Shown piece after piece: positions 22,803-34,092 of a stretch of 64,000 nucleotides of DNA. Both the position numbers and the translations under genes were made by a program. The stretch is from Euonymus europaeus (Eukaryota > Streptophyta > Magnoliopsida > Celastrales > Celastraceae): contig OY756968.1 in the NCBI GenBank assembly GCA_963580455.1, positions 8,655,544 through 8,719,543 on the forward strand, given 5' to 3'. Under the pieces are notes generated by a model. The model saw only the letters and a list, made by a program, of their open reading frames with translations. It was not told the DNA's origin and did no database searches. Each line of letters opens with the position of its first letter. The first letter of the stretch is position 1.

Positions 22803-23599
22803 CAACGAATATGCTAGATTTGCTAGTTTTAGTACTCGGAATCATTCTTCAAAGAAAAAAAAATCCAATGAAATAATTTGAAAGGAATTTATTTGTTACA
22901 AAGAAGAGATTCGAGATTACAAAAAATCCAAAGCTACTAGTGTTCGGAAAAGGCCATAAACTAGATATGGTTGGTTGTAAGGCCAAATTCACTGCTGTTA
23001 AAAGTAGTTCCAAGCAATATTTTGTTGTTTCACAATTCAATGATATTCATAGTCATGTCTTTGCAACACCGAGCAAAGTGCATATGTTGAGGTCTCATCG
23101 TTCTATTTCAAGTGCGAAAAAAAATCTTTTTCATAACAATTTTCGGCAGCTAATGTTTATATTCATCAGCAAATAAGCTTTTTTGAGCTTCGAGCCGGCG
23201 AGATAGAAAATATAGGATGTACTAAAAATTACTTTTATAACTCGCGAAGAGATGAGTTAAGGTAGTATGCAGGACATGATGCTCAGATGTTGTATGAATA
23301 TTTTTTTCCTGGATTTTTTTTTCACATTTGAGATGGATTTGGAAAATAAAGTGAGACTCTATTTTTGGGCTGATTCTCAAAGTACGAGATCTTACTGTGC
23401 ATGTGGTGATATAGTGGTATTTGGCACTACTTAGAACACAAACCGATATGGGATGATATTTACTCCATTTTTTGGAGTGAATAATCACTTCCAAAGTACT
23501 CTTTTAGCATGTGCATTCTTAAGCAACGAGACAATAAAATCATTCACATGGCTTCTACATCAGTTATTGATATGCATGCCAGTTGGAGCACCAAAAATG

Positions 23600-26451
23600 T
23601 GTTGGACTATGAGTCCTACATGTTGATTTTGATGTCAAAATATTCATATTGTGTGATACATGCCTATTCGATATGCATATGTGATATGTTAGATGATGAT
23701 TTGCAAGATATATGTCATAAGTTTAAATGATTGAAATTAGTATGCCTTAGGGTCATTTTAGTGACATACAGGATTGATAACGCTATTTTTAGTGCTTTTG
23801 GACTTGATGGAATTGAACATTGAAATATTGCCTATTTGACCTATTAGGGTTTTGATCTTTGATTGACCATATCTTGATCAATTCACTTCTAATTAAGTTG
23901 AAATTTAAACCATGACTAAATATATGTGTTATATGTGACATGAAACTTTAATAAAGTGATTTGGAGATATTTTGATTATGTTATGACAAATACAATAAAA
24001 GTTGCCTAGACATTAGGACATCACTGACCTTAATTTTGAGCTTACTCCTGGTTTTAAATAAAATCAACTTCAATTGAGCTGAAATTTTGTATGATAACTT
24101 GTTTACTCATAAATTAAATAATGAATTCTAAAAGACCAAATTTAGAGCTCTATGGATAGGGGCTGTCCAAGGAACAATAGGTTGACACTTAAAAAATTCA
24201 AAATGTGCAATTTAGTGACCTACATGCTATGGTGCTTGGATTGACTTTAAATTTTGTGTGTAAGCTTAGAAAATTATAAAATGATTTATCATTTATTCAT
24301 CTGAATTTTCTGGGTTGATTTGATATGATTTTAACCTACCATTCTTAGCATTGAAGCTCTTTGAGCTTACAAGCGAAATTGGAGTGTTCTATCACTCATT
24401 TCTTTGTAGGTAAAAATTATACACTTATTTGGGACATTAATTGAAGATATGAAATGTTCACAGAGCATTGAGGTTTCATTTTTTAGGCTTAAAGTTTCCT
24501 AGAACCCGAAATCCCTTAGGAAACCCTATTTGGGAGCAATTGAGATTATGTGAGCTATATGAGCTAATCCTTATCAAGGGTTTGAGCTACATTGAAGGAA
24601 TTATGTAGGAAAGGGTCTAAGATATATGTATTGAGAAAGCTTACCAAATTTGGAGTCAAGAAGACTTAAATTGGTGCAACCCATTTCCTACCCAAAATAG
24701 CCTAAATTCCTCTAATTGACCTTCCATGGGTTAGACTAAGTTGAATTAATGTTGGATGATTTATTTGGAGTAGGGGTTCGGTCATAATTGTTCTAGAAAG
24801 CCTTATGAGTCTTTGGAGGGAGTTTGAAAAGCATTGGATTCATTTGAAATCAAATAAAAAAGATTGGAGCCAAAATGCTTGATGGAGAATTGTCCACATC
24901 GCCATGTACTTTCATGCTCTTGACTTTGTGTATTTTGGGTGGAATTTCATGTGAGCCTTGCAGGAAGTGTTTGGATGATTTTTGAAGACATTTCAAGCAT
25001 GAAGATGAGTTTAATAAGAATGACAAAAGATCCAAACAATCCTTGGAGCCAAAAATTGTTATTTGAAGCAAATGTTGACCAAAGTCAATAATGACTAGTT
25101 TGGTTAACGGTGTTGATTGATTTCATTTTCGATAATTAAGGGCACAGATTAGAAGTAGATGAAGGGTTGAGATTGAAGATTAAGAAGATTCAATGGCCAA
25201 GATTTAATGGAGACAAATGAAGAGGAAAGTCATGTTTCATTCTACACTTGGAAAACTAATGTGCAAAACTACCTAGAGAGCTTTTGTTCTTGAATCTACA
25301 ATCTTTGAGTGACCTTCCCTTGATCTTTTGATATTCATTTACGGAGATTATTTTCATCATCTTCCCCTCATCAACCTCAAGCTAAGACACACTCTCAAGC
25401 CAAAATCATTAAGGTATTTCTTTGAGTGTTCTTGAGCTACTTTCCACAAAGCTTCTCCTAAACTTATTTTCATCATTGTGAGACTTTGTGTCAACTTTTG
25501 GTTGAGTGAAAGCCACAAATTTGAGCCAAATTTATATCCTACCCGTGAGCTTTACATTGAAAGATTGAGAGTTCCTCATACCAAATAGTTTTTGCTAAAG
25601 CTTGAGCGAACCAACACCTCACCACTTGAAAAAGTCCCTTGTTAGGGCAACCACTTTTTGAGAGTGTGTTTATGTTTGAGGGAGCTTGCAAAGCCTTAGT
25701 TGTAAGTGAGCTTGAAACTTACATTGTAAAAGTTTGAGGGTTAGCTTGGAAACCTTCTTGTAAAAGTTTGAAGGTGAACTTGGGAAAAATTTCTTGTACA
25801 AGTGTGGGGAGCTTGGAATCTCTAAGTTTGTGGTGAACTTGCAAAACCACCCACTAGTGGATTTGAAAATCCTAAGCTTGAGAAGCTTAGATAGTGGATG
25901 TAGGAGAGTAAGCTCTGAACCACTATATATTCTGGTCTCATTCTCTATCCCTACTCTTTACTTGTTTGATTTCATATTTGCCTTGCTCATACACTTGATT
26001 ATTTGCTTGAACAAATTGTTTATGTGAAACTTGCCATACTTATTCATTTTGTTGCAAATCTGAAATTGCTTGTTGGGATTGCATGAGGTTGATATAATTT
26101 CTCTTATATTGATTATATCATTGTATTGACATCTTAGGAATCAAAAGATTGCATCTAGAAAGTAATTCTAAGTTTTACCCATGAGCCTACTATTTGTGAC
26201 ATTGTTGTGCAATCTTGATTACTTGCTTGATTGATCATTATCTCATCATATTAGGGATTCAAGCATCTAGAAATATCATACATTCATATTGCTTTAAACC
26301 AATTAGGTCTAAAGTGACTTAGAGCCCAATATTGATTGATTGGTGTTTTTGGTGCTCTAAGTGCTTAAATTGTTAAATTTGGTACTAGGGGATTTTTATT
26401 AGAATTTGGGGACACAATTCACCCCCCTCTTGTGTTAGCCTAGGTCTTTCA
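23600..26451 (+). mobile_element. 2.85 kb SIRE-type copia-like solo LTR inside the FAR1-like pseudogene
   Basis: The left end TGTTGGACTATGAGTCCTAC and right end GCCTAGGTCTTTCA are flanked by AAATG on both sides (23595-23599 and 26452-26456), a perfect 5 bp duplication. Without it the MULE domain reads GAPKM then IITNQDPAM in frame. The 3' part, with GGGGACACAATTCACCCCCC at about 26408-26427, resembles SIRE/Maximus-type copia LTRs. No internal domain was found in 2.85 kb, so it is a long solo LTR or a non-autonomous element. Confidence 0.8.
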
Positions 26452-26765
26452 AAATGATCATCACTAATCAAGATCCTGCTATGACGAGAGCCATTTTTGA
26501 TAATTTTCCAAACACTACTCACAAATTATGTATGTGGCATATTCTTAGTAAATTCTCAGAAAAAAATTAGATACAGTCAAATGGAAAGAACACTATACAA
26601 AGTTCCAGCACTGCATATGGAATTCCAAGGATCCAGAATAATTTGACAATGCATGGTTTTGGGTGAGTCCGATAAGTGGGATGTCAAACAATGAGTGGTT
26701 GAAAGGGCTATATGAAATCCAATGCAAATGGATTCCTTCTTATGTTAATGGAACATTCTCTGTAG

Positions 26766-26857
26766 GTTGTTTCAACAATTATTAATCATTCATTTTATAT
26801 TGTGCTTATTAGGTAAAATTTTCTTCCTTGGTTGTTAATCATCACTCTTTTTTGTAG
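26766..26857 (+). other. Intron of the FAR1-like pseudogene
   Basis: GTTGTTTC...TTTTGTAG, 92 bp, GT-AG. Splicing joins NGTFSV to GMSSSQ in phase, the expected spacing before the MSSSQ motif of FRS/MULE proteins. An intron here argues for a host FRS-type gene. Confidence 0.65.
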
Positions 26858-27731
26858 GCATGTCGAGTAGTCAATAAGCATAAAGTTGTCATACTTTCTT
26901 CAAGCATTATCTGTAAAAAAAAAACAGTTTGATGGTTTGATTTACAAGGACATTGAAACACCAGTGACATCAAAAACTATTTCTTGACCATAAAGGCATC
27001 AATGAGCAGCCTCTTATGAAGACTACGTGGCCAATAGAGAACAAGATGAGTTAAATAGACACACAAAACTTTTATAAATTTCAAGATAATTTGTACTAGA
27101 GCATGGTTTATGTAGTGGTTGTGGATCAAGAAATAGGGGATATATGCATGTATAATGTGAGTAGGGCTGAAAGAAGTGAAGGACGGGAGTGAAAAGTTGT
27201 TAGAGATAAATTTACAAACTATGTGAGTTGTAGTTACAAGAATTTTGAATCTTCTAGAATACTTTGTCGGCATGTATTGGCTACCTTCAATAGGACAAAA
27301 TTGTAGCTACCATTGTGTAGTAAATATGTACTACGTAGGTGGACAAAAGTCGCAAAGTCTTTAAGTTCATTTAATTTTTCTAAGGAAGGTGGTCGTGATG
27401 CTAGCCTTGCTGAAGATGACAACAATTACAAAAACTTGCTTCAAAGATAATTGATGATGCTTATTTGAACTAAGATATCTTTGAGTTGGCAAGGGAAACG
27501 TTGGAGAGTCTTCACAAGAAGAAAAAGTCTATGACTTTAACGAGTGTATCCTAATCTCAACCTAGTGTTTGTCTATCAGAGCCTATTTACAACGAGCCAG
27601 ATCAAGTTAGAGAAAATGGTTGTGGGAAGAGGTTCAAAGGTGGGAAAGAAATTGGCACAAAGAAGACTAGATGTTGTGATGGTTGGGAATCGCATGACAA
27701 AAGGAATTGTCCGACATTGATCAGTGAATAA

Positions 27732-28925
27732 GTTTTTAAGTTGTATTGTTTTTAATGCTGAATTTTTGTTAATCCATACTATATGGTGGTATTTGACTGT
27801 TTGGGTTATTTGCAATCTTCGAAACAGTGCACCCTTTTGATATGCTGTGTGGTATGAATTAGTTCTTGTGCTTGTGATGCAATTTCTTTGTTTACCTGTA
27901 TGAGTAGGCAGTGCACAAAATTAAGAAGCCTACATTTTTAGGAGATAAAAAAGGAGTCAAAGGATGTTATTAGCCTGAGATTGCTTGATCATGATTTTAT
28001 TAGCTTGAGCCGAGCTTGCTTGTACATAGAATTAGTTAAGAAATTATTTGTCATCATTTTGCACAGTTAATCTCTTGACATAATTTATTGCCATGTGTCT
28101 TTAAATCTCACTTTATTTTGATTTTTATGGATGTGTTGTAATTGTGCATTTGGATTCTACTGGTTGTTGTTTGTAAGAAATGACTTGTAGTTATAAATTC
28201 TTAATTTCTCTTTTCTTGCAGTGCATAAATAGCTCCGGAAGCAATATCAGCAAGTGCCAATTGTACATGGATATGTTGTCTGAATGCAAGAGGAACTCAG
28301 GCTCTATGATGAGTGCCTAAGTGTAGTATTGCTTTATTTGTAAGCTTTTACGATGCTAATATTGCATCAACAAAAATCCTGCACTTTGAAGTGTAATTGA
28401 ATGGTACAAAGCCATGTAATCAACGTGACCTTGCCCAAATGCAATCTGATATATCTTTTTTTTTGATAAATGAGATTATTTTTATTTAGTGTAATTGAAA
28501 GACACAAATACACCTTGTCCAAATACAATCTGAACTAAACACCACCTAAGAAAAAAAATGAAGCAGCAAAACAAGCCAGGTGAATGGGAAATTTGTTAAT
28601 CTAATCCATTTTAACAATCTAACCCCTTTTTCATATTTTTAAAATCCAATCCTTTTGGCTAAGCAAAAGATATTCATGGCCCTTTGACTCTTTCACACTT
28701 CCCAACAATTTTTGATTAAATTAAATTGAAAAAAAAATCTCAAAAACTAACGTACAGATTTTCTTATATATTTTTCTTCTCTCTTCGGCCTCCTTCTTCT
28801 TCTCCTCTTCCATTTTCTTTCTTCTCTTCAACCTTTTTCTTCCCCAAAGCTTTCTTTACTTCACTCTTTTTTCTTCCCTTTTTCCACCTCTTACGAGATC
28901 TTCAACTAATTCTTCCTCTTAATAT
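27732..28925. other. Downstream region of the FAR1-like pseudogene
   Basis: A possible 3' untranslated exon starts after the acceptor TTTCTTGCAG at 28212-28221. Two similar segments beginning GTGTAATTGAA (28391 and 28490) form a local duplication around a T-rich run. The 28720-28920 stretch is strongly pyrimidine-rich. No coding gene. Confidence 0.35.
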
Positions 28926-29572
28926 ACTTCATGCCCCTGTCATGGATAATCTTCTCCAAAAGTAATCGACTAAAATAGAGGTCTGAAGCTTCCATAAGTT
29001 TTCTAGTATTATAATGCATGATATTTTTAAGATCTACTGTATTGCGTGATATTATGGCTCAGTGGGTCACCTTTTTTTTCTTCTTCAAAATCTATAATAA
29101 TGGATGATATTTTTTAAGTAAATCTTCATTATGTTGGAGTTTTGGAAGTTGATGTGTTTTTGTAGTTTGGTTGAAATTTGTCAAAATAGTGTTAATTTAT
29201 GTTTATGATAGTATTGATGAAATATTTTTTTGATTTAGAATAGTGTTAATATATGTCTAGAATAGTGTTAATTTTAGTTTAGAATAGCGCTATCGATGTT
29301 TAGATAGTTTTGCTCCTACTATCGATCCTCTTCTCCAAAAGTGATCGACGACTATACCTTTAAATCGAGGTTTGAAGTTTTAGTACGTTCTCGACGGTTG
29401 TAATGTATGATATTTTTAAGATTTATTGTATTGCGTGATATCATGTGTCACTTTTTGTTTGTTTCAATATCTATTATAATGCATAATATTTTTTTAGTTG
29501 ATATTCGTTGTGTTGGGGTCTAGAACTTGATGTGTCAGGGTAGTTTGGTTGCGAATTTGCCAAAAATTTATT
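28926..29572 (+). repeat. Diverged tandem duplication, about 260 bp unit at 380 bp offset
   Basis: The segment at 28928-29190 is repeated at 29308-29570. Shared words are CTTCTCCAAAAGT, TGATATTTTTAAGAT, TGTATTGCGTGATAT and TAGTTTGGTTG, in the same order and spacing, with roughly three quarters identity by eye. The spacer (29191-29307) has short AGAATAGTGTTAAT repeats. Nature unknown. Confidence 0.6.
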
Positions 29573-29613
29573 TAAAAATAGTAAGATAATACGTAGAGAA
29601 CTATTAAAGCATT

Positions 29614-32268
29614 TGAAGCAACCGGCTGAAAAGGGAAGCAAGTCGCCACCAATCAGATTGAAGTGTGATTGGACACTTGAAAAGCCCGCGAACCATAAAT
29701 AGGGGGTACGGAGGTTGATTAAGCCTTGAAAAGGTATTAGGCACCCCACGACTCCTGTTTAAAACAGTGACTGAATTTTTAAATAATTGGATATCTTATG
29801 AAAGCTCATTGTTTGCAAGATTGGCTCATTTTGAAGGAATAATGATTTGGTTTTTTGATCGTACCAACTTATGACACGTAAAATATTAAATTTTTGAAAA
29901 CACCAACTTATGGTGTTGTATTTAAAAGTGTGCCAACTTATAGCACAAAAAAGAATCGGATTTTGAAAACACCAACTTATGGTATTATATTGAAATTTGA
30001 TGATCGATTTGGAATTAAAATGGGGTCTGATTTGGAATTCCAGCTTATGGAACTGGAATGAATGAATTGGGTTTGAAAAGGATTTGGGAACACCAACTTA
30101 TGATATTTATTGTTTTTAAAAAGATGAATTTTGTAATACCAACTTATGACATTTTTTTTTTAAAAAAAAGATGGAAATGGTATTTTAGAACAAGAGTGTT
30201 GAGTTTATAAAAAGGGATGACTGGGAATACCAACTTATGGTAAAAATGCTTAATTTAAAATACTAACTTATGGTATTTAAATACAAGTTTGAGTTTGAAA
30301 TACCAACTTATGATATTTTTAATTTGAAAAACCACCAATTTATGGTAGTTATTATTTTGTACTTGTTAAGAGTGAGACGACTTAAATCAATTATCATCGC
30401 GTTGCATCATTTTCATATAAAATAAAATCACTAAGCAAGTAAATTAATATTCACAAGCAATACAATCCTAAATGTCTATATTCCTCTAACAACCTAAAAT
30501 AAATATGTATGCATTTTCCACTAATTTTTTTTTCTATTTACATGGTTTACATGACCTTGGGCCCACATACAAGAAGAATAAATATTCCAAAAATCCCTAC
30601 TAATCTCTCCCAAAAAGCCCAAACCATATTTTAAGACTAAATATGTACCATGCCCAAACTAAGTCTAAGAAACTAATTATAATGCACAAAAAGGTCCAAA
30701 TAAATGTAAAACTAAAAAAACACAATTTTGCTCTTAACAACCCGCGGCACAATTTCTAAATTACAATCTAGTCTACTCCCAAGCCCACATCCGGCCCAAC
30801 AGTTACAGCCTGTATTTTGTAATAACATAATAAAATCGGCCCAAACCATTCATCTAGCCCATGTTTTGTGAGAAGGCAACTCTGGCCTAACTACTTATCT
30901 TCTTCTTCCTCCTCTCAATAGCCGAAACACCACAAGGAAAACTTCAGCCGCTCTATCAAATGGAAAATACATCCCGCAAAGATGCATACAAAGCACATAC
31001 AAAAGGGTAACCAGAAAGTCAACGAAGGAGCCAAACAGATAGCAGATACAAACCAATCTCAAAGTTACAAGATCCAACTCAATGAAGAAAAAATTTTACC
31101 TTTTGAAATCGAAGATCTGGCGCTCGGTAAGGTGGTTTCCGGGAGAGGTGATTACCAGATGGGTAAAGTAGTGATGTGAGGGATGATTCAAAGATGTTGG
31201 TGGCTTGTCAGCTCAAAATCAAGGTGAAGATGAAATGGTGGTTCGGTGATAGCGATGCGGTGAGTAATTGCTGGTGACGGTAGTGAGGGGAAGAATAGGG
31301 CTATAGGTGATGATATGGGTTGATGAGGGAGTGTTGATGCTGGTGAATCCATCCCCCTGGTGGTGAGGAAGATGGTTATGAGAGAAAGATATGTCTTGGG
31401 ATGGTTGCTTTTTTTTTGTGTGATGGTGTGTTCAGTGGTATGTGAGGGTGTGGGATGTGGCTGCCTTGTGAGTCATTTGTGATGGTGGGTTGTTGGTGCT
31501 GGGCTATGGGTGAGCAGTGGTGGAGATTAGGTAGGATTTTCAGGGGAGAAAGTTATGGTGAGGTGAGGGAGATGAGGGGTTTTTTTGGTGAGTTGTTTGT
31601 GATGGCTCGAATGATAGGAGTAATGATGAGATTGTTGTGAGTTTGGTGATGGAGGAAGGTCGTGAATGAAGGAGAATTTGGGTAAGTCGGATTTTCAATT
31701 CCAAAGGAGGAAAGAGTTATTTTTCCTTGTCCCATCCTTTAGGGTATGGGTGGTGTTGTTTTTGTGTTCATATTAGGTCAGAATAACATAATTGTTTCCC
31801 AGCGTTTGAATCTTGAAGGCCCTCCCCCTTGTATGCGTATGTTCTTCCCTTCCTGGTTTGAGTTGTGTGCCAACTTTTATGGCTAGTTGAAGGTGAAGTG
31901 TAGGATTGGTGGTGAGGCAGTGTATGATGAATGGTGAGATGGAGGTGGTGATAGTGGTCATAAATGGTGAGATGAGTGGTGATGTAGGTGAGTAAATGTA
32001 AGGGAAAGTCACATGGACTGGGTTGGGCATTAGATTTGTAGGTTGAGGGGTATTTGCCTTGATTTGGGTTTTAGTACGGTAAGAATTTGGATTAGGCTTA
32101 TAGGGTGTTTGGGTTAGAGTTAGGCTTTTGGGCTTGGGGTTTATTTTAATGGGCTTGGGGCTTTCCTTTTTTGTTTTTGTTTTTGTTTTTATTTTTTCTT
32201 TTTCACATATTTTATTTAATTAAAACTCAATTAAAATTAAAAAACCCGGACAAAAATGTAGTACTACA
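29614..32268 (-). mobile_element. Tat-like solo LTR with internal hairpin array
   Basis: The minus strand starts TGTAGTACTACATTTTTGTC at 32268, closely related to the start of the other Tat/Ogre-type LTR at 10675, and ends GCCGGTTGCTTCA at 29614. The flanks are GCATT and TCATT, a 5 bp duplication with one change. The minus strand also has the GAGTCGTGGGGTGCCTAATA and GGTGGCGACTTG blocks characteristic of Tat-group LTR 3' parts. The length is 2655 bp, with no internal domains, so it is a solo LTR. The plus-strand 29858-30349 part is an array of short palindromes described separately. Purine/pyrimidine-skewed tracts fill 31100-32170. Confidence 0.75.
29858..30349. repeat. Array of eleven 19-nt hairpin units with conserved loop and covarying arms
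   Basis: Each unit has a 7-nt arm, a 5-nt loop and a 7-nt arm, with loop ACTTA in nine, GCTTA in one and ATTTA in one. Clear units start at 29899, 29929, 29968, 30036, 30089, 30135, 30226, 30259, 30299 and 30331; a weaker one lies near 29860. The arms change together: AACACCA/TGGTGTT, TGTGCCA/TAGCACA, AATTCCA/TGGAACT, AATACTA/TGGTATT and ACCACCA/TGGTAGT. Spacing is irregular (30-91 bp) with AT-rich spacers. Function unknown. Confidence 0.8.
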
Positions 32269-33240
32269 TCATTTTTTACTATGTTCTGGTTTAGAACATA
32301 TGTTTATTTGGATTGACAAACGGTTACTAAGAACTGAAGCATGGTATGCATCTCATGCTGCCTTTGCTCTATTTGCTACTGCTCAAAATGCTCAACTGTC
32401 CACTAAAGTTCAGTAACATCGGTCTGCAAACTCTCCATCATACCCAATACCTACTGGTAATCAGCCTGACCTGTATATGAGCTCTCTCCTAGCTCAGCAT
32501 CCCCTTCATCTTGGACTAGGGGAAGATTCCTTTTCCTATTAGACCATGATTTTCCCATACACTAGTGGTCAATCGGTCCAACAAACTTGGTGGCCGTGTC
32601 GAGGTCTACCGAAGACTGAACCCCAACCCTCAAAATTTGGGTCTTAGTCAATGCTCCAAAAGGAATGCTAGCCATAGATTCTGCACGCTTTTTGTAGCAA
32701 TCAAATAATTAACACAATATAAAATTGGTCATGTCAATGCAATTCCCAAAATAATAGCATACATGTGACGTGCTCTCTCAATACTTACATCTTCAAATCT
32801 ACCTTATGGAAGCATGTTATAACAGGATGATGCAGAGGCACGTATTCCCACTTCAGCAAGCCCTTCTTCATGCTTTTATTTTGCCACTTGGTAACGGGTA
32901 CAAATAAAGTCTACATAATCATACCCTAGTACTCACTCTCATCCCCATATGTAAATTCTGTTTGATGTGAACGTACTGGGGGTAAGTCAAGAGCAATCTC
33001 AACACCACCTTTCGAGATTATTGCTTCCTTCCCTCTTACCATGAAAACTAATCTCTTATCAATGCCTTCATCAGATGATTCAGTAACATTGGCAAAGAAT
33101 TCTCTTACTAAGTTCTTATGGCATGACCCTATATATTATACCAACCTTCTCCAATGACACCCAAGAATTTTGGGTTTCTAATTCAGACATTCATACCTAG
33201 CTGAAATAGTCTCTTTAAAAATCATCTAACTTTCATTCTC
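32269..33240 (-). mobile_element. Relic of the putative plant transposon protein family (retrotransposon accessory ORF)
   Basis: The minus strand, read across several frame changes, contains SCHKNLVREFFANVTESSDE, LVFMVRGKEAIISKGGVEIA, LDLPPVRSHQTEFTYGDESE, LFVPVTKWQNKSMKKGLLKW and DLDTATKFVGPIDH. This is the pattern (EF+AN..., VRG..V.., IN..L.L) of plant proteins annotated as putative plant transposon protein, often carried beside Athila-type elements, and is comparable to the env-position ORF at 42420. Stops at several points show a dead copy. The adjoining 33241-33552 looks like its leader, with the word GTCTGGACACTTTG near 33523. Confidence 0.6.
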
Positions 33241-33552
33241 GCTCAATCACTACCGACTTTGAGGTGTGGATTTTGAAACTCCAAAATGCTGAAATCGCCC
33301 TTGTAAGATGTTGAAAAGGAGTGGGGAGAGTGATTTGAAGTTTGGGTTGGATGGATTTGATGATTTTCTATGAGTTTTGTTGGTGAGAAGTGAGGATTTG
33401 TAGAGAGAAAAGAGATGTGTTGTGTGGGAAGAGAAAGAAGAGAGGAAGAGATAAGTGACTAGTGCGTTTTCTGGGTTTGAAAACCCTAAAAACGGATAGG
33501 TGTTCGGAGAGGTAAAGTGCCCGTCTGGACACTTTGTGTTACGGGTGTGTTA

Positions 33553-34092
33553 AAGTTGCACGGTGTTTTTATTCATCATACATACTCAACTGTTAGGACG
33601 TGTCACAGTAAGATAATTAAGTTTCCCAACTAATCGCCTAAATTGTTCAGGATCAGGATGTAAATCTCCATCTTCATTTGTGAGTTTCACGTTAGGTATC
33701 ATGGGAGCATCACATGGTTTAGCTGCAGCCAAACCTGTCTCGGTAAGTATATCGAGGACATATTTTCTCTGAGATAAAAATATACCCTTCTTACTACGAG
33801 ACACCCCGATCCCCAAGAAATAACGAAGATAACCAAGATCCTTTGTTTGAAATCTAGTATGCAGAAAGGATTAAAGAGTAGTAATACCCACAACATCACT
33901 TCCTTTAATCACAATATCATCAACATGAACTACAAGAAGTATACACCCTCGTGCATATCTATGATAGAAAGCTGAATGATCTTGAGCAATTCACCATAAC
34001 CCAAAATAAAAAACAACCTCATTAAATCTACCAATCACGCATGAGGAGATTGTTTGAGGCCATACAATGACTTTCACAAAAAACACACTTTC
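33553..34092 (-). mobile_element. Ty1/copia reverse transcriptase relic, 3' part (split by Athila)
   Basis: The minus strand reads SLYGLKQSPHA from about 34075, then ARGCILLVVHVDDIVIKGSD with the catalytic V-D-D box near 33926, LGYLRYFLGIGVSRSKKGIF, LSQRKYVLDILTETGL and DPEQFRRLVGKLNYLTVTRP. This is the second half of a copia RT. It is cut at 34092 by the Athila insertion, and its first half resumes in the same frame at 45559. RNase H is missing at the 33553 end. Confidence 0.85.

Larger units (their letters stand above)
22155..27731 (+). pseudogene. FAR1-RELATED SEQUENCE (FRS/FHY3 family) pseudogene, split by two solo LTRs
   Basis: The family encodes transcription regulators derived from MULE transposases and acting in the nucleus. 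The start ATG is at 22155 (MAREMHSVEGDN). The FAR1 DNA-binding region follows, with QEFELVEEVQFFYD, EYARFASFSTRNHSSKKK, FNDIHSHVFATPSK and LRSHRSISSAKKNL. The MULE core has YEYFFPG, RYGMIFTPFFGVNNHFQSTL and LSNETIKSFTWLL, and after the second insertion NQDPAMTRAIFDNFP and HKLCMWHILSKFSEKN. The SWIM zinc finger near 27230-27290 has S-C-S-Y-K-N-F then C-R-H-V-L-A, with the second cysteine replaced by tyrosine. A terminal zinc knuckle reads CDGWESHDKRNCPTL. It has an intron and multiple frameshifts and stops (for example just after the start block). It is a broken host gene, or less likely a decayed MULE. Confidence 0.85.

Noticed and set aside
29858..30349. CRISPR-like repeat array
   Set aside because: Repeats are spaced irregularly and vary in their arms, spacers are AT-rich, and the context is a plant LTR; it is a hairpin array instead.
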